A stretch of 64,000 nucleotides of DNA from positions 18,054,017 to 18,118,016 of the forward strand of contig NC_088307.1 of assembly GCF_032854445.1 (NCBI RefSeq), in the 5' to 3' direction. This DNA is from Liolophura sinensis (lineage: Eukaryota > Mollusca > Polyplacophora > Chitonida > Chitonidae). How positions within the stretch are numbered: position 1 is the stretch's first letter; the number at the start of each line of letters is the position of its first letter. Positions 35,940 through 47,400 of the stretch are shown piece by piece. The position numbers were made by a program, and so were the translations under genes. Under the pieces are notes generated by a model that did not search any database, was not told the origin of the DNA, and worked only from the letters and a program-made list of their open reading frames with translations.

Positions 35940-36990
35940 AACTTTCAGTGGCCATATATTGTAACATTATACATGTACCAAGAAACAGTGCAAGCAAGCT
36001 TCCACTGGTTGTGTATTGTACCTGTAGGAACCTGTACAAACAAGCTTTTGAGTGAGTGAGTGAATGCTTGGGGTGTCACTGTACCAGGAAACAGTGCAAG
36101 CAAACTTTCAGTGGCCATATATTGTAATATTATACATGTACCAAGAAACGATGCAAGCAAGCTTCCACTGGTTGTGTATTGTATCTGTAGGAACCTCTAC
36201 AAACAAGCTTTTGAGTGAATGCATGGGGTGTCACTGTACCAGGAAACTGTGCAAGCAAACTTTCATTGGCCATATATTGTAACATTATACATGTACCAAG
36301 AAACAGTGCAAGCAAGCTTCCACTGGTTGTGTATTGTACCTGTAGGAACCTGTACAAACAAGCTTTTGAGTGAGTGAGTGAATGCTTGGGGTGTCACTGT
36401 ACCAGGAAACTGTGCAAGCAAACCTTCAGTGGCCATATATTGTAACATTATACATGTACCAAGAAACAGTGCAAGCAAGCTTCCACTGGTTGTGTATTGT
36501 ACCTGTAGGAACCTGTACAAACAAGCTTTTGAGTGAGTGAGTGCTTGGGGTGTCACTGTACCAGGAAACTGTGCAAGCAAACTTTCAGAGGCCATATATT
36601 GTAACATTATACATGTACCAAGAAACAGTGCAAGCAAACTTCCACTGGTTGTGTATTATACCTGTAGGAACCTCTACAAACAAGCTTTTGAGTGAGTGAG
36701 TGCTTGGGGTGTCACTGTACCAAGAAACAGTGCAAGCAAGCTTCCACTGGTTGTGTATTGTACCTGTAGGAACCTCTACAAACAAGCTTTTGAGTGAATG
36801 CTTGGGGTGTCACTGTACCAGGAAACTGTGCAAGCAAACTTTCAGTGGCCATATATTGTAACATTATACATGTACCAAGAAATGGTGCAAGCAAGCTTCC
36901 ACTGGTTGTGTATTGTACCTGTAGGAACCTGTACAAACAAGCTTTTGAGTGAGTGAGTGCTTTGGGTGTACCAGAGAACTGTGCAAACTT
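35940..36990. repeat. About 160-bp tandem array, 6-7 copies
   Basis: The segment ACCAAGAAACAGTGCAAGCA recurs near 35976, 36138, 36294, 36457, 36616, 36717 and 36876. The spacing is mostly 156-163 bases, with one shortened copy. Each unit carries GAGTGAGTGAGTGCTTGGGG, the tail end of SINE-B, so the array probably grew from a locus holding a SINE scrap. Confidence 0.9.
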
Positions 36991-37544
36991 TCAGTGGCCA
37001 TGTATTGTAACATTGTAGATAGAAACTGTTCCAACAGTTGCAATTTTATGTTAATATCATTTTGATCGATTTCCGTTATTATGTTTCTGTGATCAATTTC
37101 ATTCTTTATTTGTGAGGTCTTTCTGTCAGTTTGCAGGAAATATTTAAAAAGTAGAACAAGAATGCTGGCCGGTGTGTTTTCCTTGTTTTCTTTTTTTCCC
37201 AGTCGATCTTCAACAAGTAGGTTGTGTCACACGTGCTGGAAACTGTAATGGTTTGATATGTTCACTTTGGTCATTCTGTGTCATATGCTGTAAGGTTTAT
37301 ATTGATAATAAAACTAATAAAATGAACCAAAAATCATGTATTTTTTGTATCATGTATCAAATATTCACCAATAAAGAGTACAGAGAACTCCCTGTACAGC
37401 CTGAAAGGTTGTAATAAATATTAACTGAGATAAATGAGTCAAAGTTGGCTGAATTTGCATTTATATTGGTATTTTCACAATCACACGAATGGGGCACAAA
37501 GTAATCTGCCCATTTGTATGAGGTACTTAGTCTGCCATATGAAT

Positions 37545-40275
37545 GCCATATGAGAGTAAATTGACCCCATGTGAATTGGGCGTAAATTGATCCTATGTGG
37601 ATGGGACGGAAATTGACTTCGTGTGAATAGAGCCTAAATTGATTCCATGTGAATGGCTTAAAACTTTACCCCATGTGGATTTGGGTGCATAACTTTATCT
37701 CATGCGGAAGTGGTGTATAATTTTATTCTATGTAGATGTAGTGTATAACTTTAAACCATGGGAATGGAGTGTATAACTTTATCTCATGTGGATGGGGTGT
37801 ATAACTTTATCCCATGCAGATGGGGTGTATAACTTTATCTCATGTGGATGGGGTGTATAACTTTATCCCATGGGAATGAAGTGTATAATTTTATCCCATG
37901 TGGATGGGGTGCATAATTTTATCCCATGCAGATGGGGTGTATAACTTCATCCTATGTGGATTTGGGTGCATAACTTTATCTCATGCGGAAGTGGTGTATA
38001 ACTTTATTCTATGTAGATGTAGTGTATAACTTTAAACCATGGGAATGGAGTGTATAACTTTATCCCATGTGGATGAGGTGTATAACTTTATCCCATGGGA
38101 ATGAAGTGTATAATTTTATCCCATGTGGGTGGGGTGTATAACTTTATCCCATGCAGATGGGGTGTATAACTTTATCCCATGTGGATGGGGTGTATAACTT
38201 TATCTCATGTGGGTGGGGTGTATAACTTTATCCCATGCAGAAGGGGTGTATAACTTTATCCCATGGGAATGAAGTGTATAATTTTATCCCATGTGGGTGG
38301 GGTGTATAACTTTATCCCATGCAGATGGGGTGTATAACTTTATCTCATGTGGATGGGGTGTATAACTTTATCCCATGCAGATGAGGTGTATAACTTTATC
38401 CCATGGGAATGAAGTGTATAATTTTATCCCATGTGGATGGGGTGTATAACTTTATCCCATGCAGATGGGGTGTATAACTTTATCTCATGTGGATGGGGTG
38501 TATAACTTTATCCCATGCAGATGAGGTGTATAACTTTATCCCATGAGAATGAAATGTATAATTTTATCCCATGCAGATGGGGTGTATAACTTTATCCCAT
38601 GGGAATGAAGTGTATAATTTTATCCCATGTGGATGGGGTGTATAACTTTATCCCATGCAGATGGGGTGTATAACTTTATCTCATGTGGATGGGGTGTATA
38701 ACTTTATCCCATGCAGATAAGGTGTATAACTTTATCCTATGTGGATTTGGGTGCATAACTTTATCTCATGCGAAAGTGGTGTATAATTTTATTCTATGTA
38801 GATGTAGTGTATAACTTTAAACCATGGGAATGGAGTGTATAACTTTATCCCATGTGGATGAGGTGTATAACTTTATCCCATGGGAATGAAGTGTATAATT
38901 TTATCCCATGTGGGTGGGGTGTATAACTTTATCCCATGCAGATGGGGTGTATAACTTTATCTCATGTGGATGGGGTGTATAACTTTATCCCATGCAGATG
39001 AGGTGTATAACTTCATCCTATGTGGATTTGGGTGCATAACTTTATCTCATGCAGAAGTGGTGTATAATTTTATTCTATGTAGATGTAGTGTATAACTTCA
39101 AACCATGGGAATGGAGTGTATAATTTTATCCCATGTGGATGGGGTGTATAACTTTATCCCATGGGAATGCAGTGTATAATTTTATCCCATGTGGATGGGG
39201 TGTATAACTTTATCCCATGCAGATGGGGTGTATAACTTTATCTCATGTGGATGGGGTGTATAACTTTATCCCATGCAGATGAGGTGTATAACTTTATCCC
39301 ATGTGGATTTGGGTGCATAACTTTATCTCATGCGGAAGTGGTGTATAACTTTATTCTATGTAGATGTAGTGTATAACTTTAAACCATGGGAATGGAGTGT
39401 ATAACTTTATCCCATGTGGATGGGGTGTATAACTTTATCCCATGGGAATGAAGTGTATAACTTTATCCCATGTGGGTGGGGTGTATAACTTTATCTCATG
39501 CAGATGGGGTGTATAACTTTATCTCATGTGGATGGGGTGCATAATTTTATCCCATGCAGATGAGGTGTATAACTTCATCCTATGTGGATTTGGGTGCATA
39601 ACTTTATCTCATGCGGAAGTGGTGTATAACTTTATTCTATGTAGATGTAGTGTATAACTTTAAACCATGGGAATGGAGTGTATAACTTTATCCCATGGGA
39701 ATGAAGTGTATAATTTTATCCCATGTGGGTAGGGTGTATAACTTCATCCTATGTGGATTTGGGTGCATAAATTTATCTCATGCGGAAGTGGTGTATAACT
39801 TTATTCTATGTAGATGTAGTGTATAACTTCAAACCATGGGAATGGAGTGTATAACTTTATCCCATGTGGATGGGGTGTATAACTTTATCCCATGTGGGTG
39901 GGGTGTATAACTTTATCCCATGCAGATGAGGTGTATAACTTCATCCTATGTGGATTTGGGTGCAAAACTTTATCTCATGCGGAAGTGGTGTATAACTTTA
40001 TTCTATGTAGATGTAGTGTATAACTTTAAACCATGGGAATGGAGTGTATAACTTTATCCCATGTGGATGGGGTGTATAACTTTATCCCATGGGAATGAAG
40101 TGTATAATTTTATCCCATGTGGGTGGGGTGTATAACTTTATCCCATGCAGATGGGGTGTATAACTTTATCTCATGTGGATGGGGTGTATAACTTTATCCC
40201 ATGCAGATGAGGTGTATAACTTTATCCCATGCAGATGGGGTGTATAACTTTATCCCATGCGGATGGGGTGTAGCA
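37545..40275. repeat. 28-bp satellite array with ~280-bp higher-order repeats
   Basis: About 95 copies of a 28-bp unit (GTGTATAACTTTATCCCATG followed by an 8-base variable end). A marked block with TTTGGGTGCATAAC, TTCTATGTAGATG and AAACCATGGGAATGG recurs about eight times, often 279-290 bases apart, which is ten monomers. The left edge (37545-37670) is degenerate. It lies between the converging 3' ends of SLC27A and VPS52 and has no useful open frame. Confidence 0.93.
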
Positions 40276-41295
40276 TTGTGAATGTTGCTAGATGCAGACC
40301 TCTGAAACCCTTGGAATACTGTCATTTCTATTCAGATGACGACAGGATTCCAAATATGAAAATTAATATCTTGACTTTTCTAAATTGTGTTGAAGTTGTG
40401 CAGAAGTAGAATTACTGAGCAAATGTTTTTGTCTACATTTTCAGTATTGCAGAATTCCATGATATAGCTGAAATATTAGTAATGTGGTGTTAAGCCTTAA
40501 TCATTTATTCAGTATTACAGCTGTTTAATAAATATATTCCGCTGATTAAAATTACTTGGCATCTTTTATGTTCAGAAACATTTTTATTCAAAATTCTCCT
40601 TGTCAATGTGAATTTTCTTCAAAATGATAGGATTGACACATGAATACCAGTCTACACAATACCAATTAACATCCAAATCTTTCTCTAGAGCGGGAATTCG
40701 ACTGACACAAATTTCATCCAGACGTCTTGCTGGCAAAAAGTTACGGCACTAGAAATAATAGTTTAGGACATCTATTAGCACCTAAAAATGCACCTTTTTC
40801 GTGCAGAATTACGAATCGTCTGCTCTCATAAGGCACACCTACATTCACAGGCCCAGAGCCTTACTTCTTCGAAACCTGTGTAGTAGTTGAAGGATTTTTT
40901 CTGTGGGTTACACTGGGATTTGAACTTGTATCTCCACATCTGAAGTCTAGCAATCTGCCATCAGAACTTCAGAAGGGAATTTCCCACTAGCTGCTGCTGT
41001 GTACTAAGGCATCGGGCCTAAAGCACTAGAAAGGTGCCCCAGTCACACTATTACCTATGTAGTATTGTTATCTTAGACTAGGGTGGTATGACCTACATCT
41101 TTATCACAGAGGGTAATGTAAATCATATTGTTAACTTGATTGATCGATATACTTGTATAGATTAAGTTGTGTGTAGAGGATGACCTTGTGCAAGATCAGT
41201 AGGTCTGATTTGTTTGTGAACCTGTGATGATTTGATCCCTGCAGGTTTATCACACTGTTATTTCACTTTACGACTGCAGTCTTTTGGTGGAGGAT
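40276..41295. other. Intergenic, no gene seen
   Basis: Nothing supported here except a tRNA-like scrap near 40905-41000 (GGGATTTGAACTTGTATCTC, in minus sense). No spliced coding exon was recognised. Confidence 0.4.
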
Positions 41296-41567
41296 ATTAT
41301 TTATTTATTTATTTGATTGGTGTTTTACGCCGTACTGAAGAATATTGCACTTATATGGCCACTTCCAGCATTATGGTGGGAGGAAATCGAGTAGAGCTCA
41401 GGGGAAACCCATGACCATCCGCAGGTTGCTGACAGACCTTCCCACATACGGCCGGAGAGGAAGCCAGCATGAGCTGGACTTGAACTCACAGCAACTGCAT
41501 TGGTGAGAGGTTCCCAGGTCATTACGCTGCACTAGTGCGCTAACCAACTGAGCCATGGAGGCCCCCC
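41296..41567 (-). repeat. SINE-A copy, full length
   Basis: From the TTTATTTATTTATTTGATTG tail to AACTGAGCCATGGAGGCCCC. Confidence 0.9.
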
Positions 41568-42409
41568 AGTGGAGCACATTAACCAGAGATTCTATTCTAT
41601 TCTGGGAAAATCACACATACTCACATAAAATACGGTACCCGAAAAAACCTCCTTACATCTATCATGCAGCCTTTAGCAAGGAACGTCTTAAACCACTAAG
41701 CCAGAGCAATACTTCTCATCTCAAAAACATTAGCTCTTAATACAGTACAGTAACTACTGTAAATCTTGAAAAAACAACAAATTCCATTAATCGAGTTTTC
41801 ATTATTCTGTCCTGTTTGCATATGTGCAAAGCCTTGTGTGGGTGATGTTTGCACATTTTGAAATGGTTTGACTTTAGAGATGTTGCTGATCTCTTTGACA
41901 GGCATTTAGATGTGGGACAAGATTTTTATGGATAAGAACTTCCGAGCTTACTAAGCACAATATTTCCCTATAGTAAATAATAGTACCGTTCACAATTGTC
42001 TCAATGTAGAATAATGCAAGGGAACTGGATTAGCCGGTTGGAACTACTTTTAGCTTCAATACAAATATAACCTTAATAATAATGAAAACAGTTTCACAAA
42101 CTTTCGATCGGCAAGACAGGATCACAATCAAGTGACAACACAGCATTCTGGGTAACCCTAGACCAGTGACGTCTAATAAATTGCAATTAACATCACTGCA
42201 TTTCCCCCCCCCCCCCCACCCCTTAACTATCACACTGTCCTCGCTGCTCTGATTTTACTCTCTATCCTGTATGTCTTTAATTATATTGTTATTTTCATTA
42301 TCACTTGATAGTGATCCCAGCATGTGGATCAAAAGCTTGTGAAAGCTTTTACATTTACGTGGTGATGCATCGACTTCATTATTATTATTGAACCCACTTA
42401 CACCCATGA
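41568..42409. other. Intergenic, no gene seen
   Basis: Contains a C-run near 42205-42225. No coding exon, RNA gene or clear repeat was recognised. Confidence 0.4.
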
Positions 42410-42680
42410 GGGGGCCTCCATGGCTCAGTTGGTTAGCGCGCTAGCGCAGCTTAATGACCCAGGAGTCTCTCACCAATGCGGTCACTGTGAGATCAAGTCC
42501 AGCTCATGCTGGCTTCCTCTCCGGCCATATGTGGGAAGGTCTGCCAGCAACCTGCGGATGGCCATGGGTTTCCCCCAGGCTGTGCCCGGTTTCCACCCAC
42601 CATAATGCTGGCCGCTGTTGTACAAGTGAAATATTCTTGAGTACGGCGTAAAACACCAATCAAATAAATAAATAAATACA
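42410..42680 (+). repeat. SINE-A copy, full length (first of a tandem pair)
   Basis: GGGGCCTCCATGGCTCAGTT through to an AAATAAATAAATA tail. Confidence 0.92.
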
Positions 42681-42690
42681 ACCATGAGAG

Positions 42691-42922
42691 GGGGCCTCCG
42701 TGGCTCAGTTGGTTAGTGCGCTAGCGCAGCATAATGACCCAGGAGCCTCTCACCAATGCAGTTGCGATGAGTTCAGCTCAGGCTGCCTTCCTCTACGGCC
42801 ATACATGGGAAGGTCTCTCGGCAACCTGTGGATGGTCATGGGTTTTCCCCAGGCTCTGCCCGGTTTCCTCCCACCATCATATCAGTGAAATATTCTTGAG
42901 TACGGTGTAAAACACAAGTCTT
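42691..42922 (+). repeat. SINE-A copy (second of a tandem pair)
   Basis: Same orientation, about 10 bp after the first copy, with several internal deletions. Confidence 0.88.
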
Positions 42923-42952
42923 TGGTATGGTTTTATCCAGGTCTCTCAACTT

Positions 42953-43335
42953 TGAGTGAGTGAGTAAGTGAGTGAGTGAGTGCTTAGGGTATAATGTCGT
43001 AGTTAACAATTTTTCAGTCATATGACGATGAAGGTGTCCTTGGAGTCCATGTAATATGCCTTCTTGTTGTAGGACGGATTTCCTGCCGCTCTTTTATCTA
43101 GCGCTGCTTCACTAAAACGACTTACTGAAGGCATGCCGTGAGCCATTATGCTCATGCGGGTCAATTAGTCGTTACACTATCTCCTTAATGTTGAACGCCA
43201 AGCGAGGAAGCTACAACTTCCTCTTTCAAGGTCTTAGATGTGACCTGACCCAGGACTGACCCTTGATCTACCTCCCCCAAAAGCAGACGCTCTACCAACT
43301 GAACCATTTGTGGCGGATGCTCTAACCACTAGAAC
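42953..43335 (-). repeat. SINE-B copy, full
   Basis: From the GAGTGAGTGAGTGCTTAGGG end to tRNA-like sequence (CTCTAACCACTAGAAC in reverse). Directly follows two tandem SINE-A copies. Confidence 0.75.
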
Positions 43336-43599
43336 AGAAACTAGGGTTGAACCTGGATTGTGTGATTTTACCACTTGCAGTGCCACATTGTGGTTCCTCA
43401 AAGTCACTGGACACAATGTTTGTGTCAAAGCCAAAGAGAATACTTGAAGGTTTTCCGAACATGAACAAGGTATCGGACTTCACAAAAGTCCATATATAGG
43501 TATATGTATGTCGGAATGGAGTTAATTTATTTTATACATTTTTATAATCTTTACAGATACATACATAATCATTTTTACATCTGCACCAAATGTACATAA

Positions 43600-44417
43600 G
43601 TGAACATAAATCACATAGAGTTTATTATATTATATTATATACAGAGAGAGTCCATATTAGTACATATGAACATGATGCTAACATCAGAGCATAACCATAG
43701 CAACAGACACTTCGCCTCTGAGTTACACTCAGCACCGAGTCATTGTGTAAACTAATGGTCCATCAACTAGGGACTGGCCTGTTCTTGTCTCACCCCTAAC
43801 CCAAAATTTAAACACCATGTTCAGTCTTTAGAAGGTGGGTGTGTTTTTTTTACAACCATGACCTCATGATTATTCATGAGCTCATCAACCAGGGACTTAT
43901 CTGCTCTTTGTCCCATCCCTTAGTCACTCCCCAAAACCACAGAACAGCGTTCAGTTCTGGATTCGGAAGGTGGGTCTGTTTCTTGACCTCAAGCATGACT
44001 TGATGATTCTTCACGCGCTCAACCAGGGGCCTGGTCTGCTCTCACCCTCTGGCCACTGCCCCAAACCCAGACCACAGTTAGCGAGTTACTGTATTTACAA
44101 TGTTTCTGTCGTTTAAACCGTGGGCTAGCATTTCTTGACATCAGTCATGAGATCATGAATATTCATGACCTTATCAATAATGGCTGTCTGCTGTTTTGCC
44201 CACAAGACAATTTCACCAAACCACAGATGATTGTGTTCACAGTCTATCATTCAGAAGGCAGGTTTGCATTTGCAACCTTTCTTAGCCTACTGATTACAGT
44301 ATTCGCAGCCTATCCTTCAGAAGGTGGATTTGCATATCTTGACCTCAATCATGAGATCATCAATATTCAAGAGCCTCCTCTTTTGGCCTAAAGATTTCAG
44401 TATTCACAGTCTGTCAT
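43600..44417 (-). repeat. Decaying tandem copies of the end of VPS52 exon 18 in its 3' region
   Basis: At least four segments downstream of the true stop match its last ~20 codons and stop region on the minus strand: about 44317-44390 (reads RLLNIDDLMIEVKICKSTF then stop), 44120-44185 (KVMNIHDLMTDVKKC then stop), 43960-44035 (ERVKNHQVMLEVKK) and 43830-43895 (ELMNNHEVMVVKK). Units are about 130-190 bp. Candidate poly(A) signals lie at 43626-43621 and about 43532-43527, so the copies would sit inside a long 3' UTR. Confidence 0.8.
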
Positions 44418-47400
44418 TCAGAAGGTGGGTTTGTGTTTCTTGACCTCAACCATCACATGATGAATATTTATGAGTTCATTCCTGATCTGGAGACTTCTGA
44501 ATGGCGTTTGGGACAGAACTTTCTGGAATCTGTGGTAGTACTGGATTAACTGAGTCAGAGCGGCCTGAAAAATACAAAAGCAAATACTTAACACTCAAAA
44601 TAAGTACACATGTAGTACTAGACTAACTTTTAGAGTCAGAGCAGCCTGAAAAATACAAAAGCAAATACTTAACACTCAAAACAAGTATACATGTACATCC
44701 AGTACCTCTTAAGAGTCAGAACAGCCTCAAAAATAAAAGCAACTAACAGTAAAGACTAACAGAAATAAAAGCAAAAGAGGTTTAACTTTCTTTGTAAAAT
44801 TTATTTTTTTCCCAAATTTTGAATGACTCAAAGAGGGAAAATAACAAACCTCAATTGCCCCAAAAGCTGTTACATACAAGACAATATTAACAATTAAAAG
44901 AAACACCACCAGGTAAGCTCGCTAGAGGCAGATACCAAAATGGGACTATCAATTACCTGTAAAATCTGTGTTCCATTTTTGAAGTTTGTGAATGATCTCA
45001 TAATTTCCTGGTTAATTTGGTCGATAGCTTTTTTCCAGTCGTTGTTAAACCCACGCACAATCTGCTGTACTCGACCTGTAGGACGAGAAAAGATGACAAA
45101 TGGTTTCGAGAGCAAAGAGTACCTTCACATTCAGACACCATCAAGACTGGAGTTTGATAGTGAGGATTCAAGGTAATATAATGCAAAATTATTGGTAGAA
45201 AATGTACTGAACGATGACATGTACTGAATGATGACATGTACTGAACAATGACATGTATTGAGCGATGACGTACTGAATGATGACATGCACAAACTTACTA
45301 TTTTGAGGTGTTTATCCCCCAAAATGTTTACAAAACTTGACTAGTTCAACCAAATTTATAACTGTGTCGGAGGGGCCTCCGTGGCTCAGTTGGTTAGGGT
45401 GCTAGCGCAGTGTAATGACCCAGGAGTCTCTCACCAATGCAGCCGCTGTGAGTTTAAGTCCAGCCCATGCTGGCTTCCTCTCTGGCCATACAATGCGGAT
45501 GTTCATGGGTTTTCCCCGGGCTCTGCCCGGTTTCCTCCCACCACAATGCTGGCCGCCGGTGTATAAGTGAAATATTCTTGAGTACAGCGTAAAACACCAA
45601 TCAAATAAATAAATAATAAATAAATAAATGTGTCTGAGATGTTTAAGTCTTTTAATATCAGAAAATTACAAATTTTTAGAGGATAGCTGTCAGATTGCAC
45701 TAGATTCCTGCAAGCTGTAAATGGTATAAGGAATTTCATTGTGCTGGGTCAACGGTAGTTTATGTGTCATGCCACTAAAAAATTTTGTTTCTTGGAGCAG
45801 AAAACAAAAAAATTCCAAAATGAGAATATTCTGTCACTTGCAATGAAATATTTTGGGCCTGTAAGTCAGTTTGTGCCACAAAATTATTTTGGCAGGGGCC
45901 AGCCTTTAGACACTCAGTATTTTTCCATGTTTTACTCACGTTCTTGGTTTTTCAGAGCATCCAAATTTTGTGATTCCAGCAAAACTTCACAGTCCTTCAC
46001 AAATGTGATAAGTCCTCCAAAATGTGGCGCCAGCACCTCTTCCACATACTCCTCAGTTCTGGCACTAAGCAACTCCTTAAAACTCTCTGACTCCTTGGAA
46101 TCATCAGTCGTTCTCTCCTATCAAATAACCAAAAAAATGACAATCAGCACAGAAAACTTGCGTATTGTTTCAAAACACAGCTAAAGAACAGGTTTTCAGA
46201 AACATTTTAGACAACTTTACATGAGTTTTTATAGGATTTGTTTATTTGACTAGTGCTTTACACGGTACTCAAAAATACTTCACTTGTACGACAGCGGCCA
46301 GTATTATGGCGTGAAGAAACAAGGCCTCGTTTTTTTTCATGAAATCTAATGAATGTTTTCACCGATAAGTGATACAATCCTGTCACTGCTTACATAAATC
46401 CATAATAATTCCTCGAATTACTGCACATGATAAAGCAACTTTCACTGCAATTTATGCTCCTTTTTAATTTGATTTTGGGAACAGAACTACATGCACCTTG
46501 GTTGGGTTGGCAAGTTTCAGAGCTTCACAAAAACTATAATTTTATCAGCCAACACAAAATAATGCCTTCAGAATATGCCTGAATAAACATTTTACAAACC
46601 CTGCAAGAATGTTGAAGAATCACAGTATAGTGTGGGGGCACTACAAATGTGACGTAAAGAAATGCTTCTGTACGAAAAATCTGTGACAGTGAGTTTTAAT
46701 TAATCAATCTTTTAAAAAATTAATTATGCTGAATTTTATTTATTTACTTATTTGATTGATGCTTTATGCCGTAGTCAAGAATATTTCATGGCGGTCAGCA
46801 TTATGGTGGGAAGAAACCTGCTGAGGTTTAATTACTGTACACTTATTCAAGAGTAATCAAGGCTGAATACTACAACATGCATGGCCGTATGTGAGAAGGT
46901 CCTCCAGCAACCTGCAGATGGTCCTGGGTTTCCCTCGGTCTCTACCCGTTTTCCACCCACCATAATGCTGGCCACCGTCGTATAAGTGAAATATTCTTGA
47001 GTACAGTGTAAAACACCAATCAAATAAATAAATAAATACAACATGCAATGTAAAAAAATAACGTCTCTCCAAGGTTAGCCAACTGGCATCAATTCTGAAA
47101 CCAGAGTGCACACAAAATAAATCTTGTGGTGCCCAAACTGTTGCTAAGCTGACAATTCTGTATCCCTGTAAACAGAGAACATATCTCACCATAATAACGT
47201 TTAGCATCATGTCATAGTTGTTGACGATAAACGTGAGCTGCTCCTGACGCTGAGGGAATTCAGCGGCCATTTTGAGGATGAAGTTGTCGACCTCTGTCTG
47301 GAGCTGGCTGAGCAGACGTTGGGTTCGTTCGTCAGGATGTGATTGGTTGATGCCTACAATGGCCGCTGAGAATTCCGCATAACGACGCGTGATCTGAGGA

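Noticed and set aside
35945-36936. Several long minus-strand frames with repeated SLLAQFPGTVTPQAF-like peptides
   Set aside because: By-products of the 160-bp tandem array; repeats whose length keeps a frame open for a while, without splice or family support.
42410-42500. tRNA gene suggested by TGGCTCAGTTGGTTAGCGCG and a GTTCAAGTCC-like B box
   Set aside because: The same head is joined to the same ~200-bp body at about 29 places, so it is a SINE; no tRNA cloverleaf closes.
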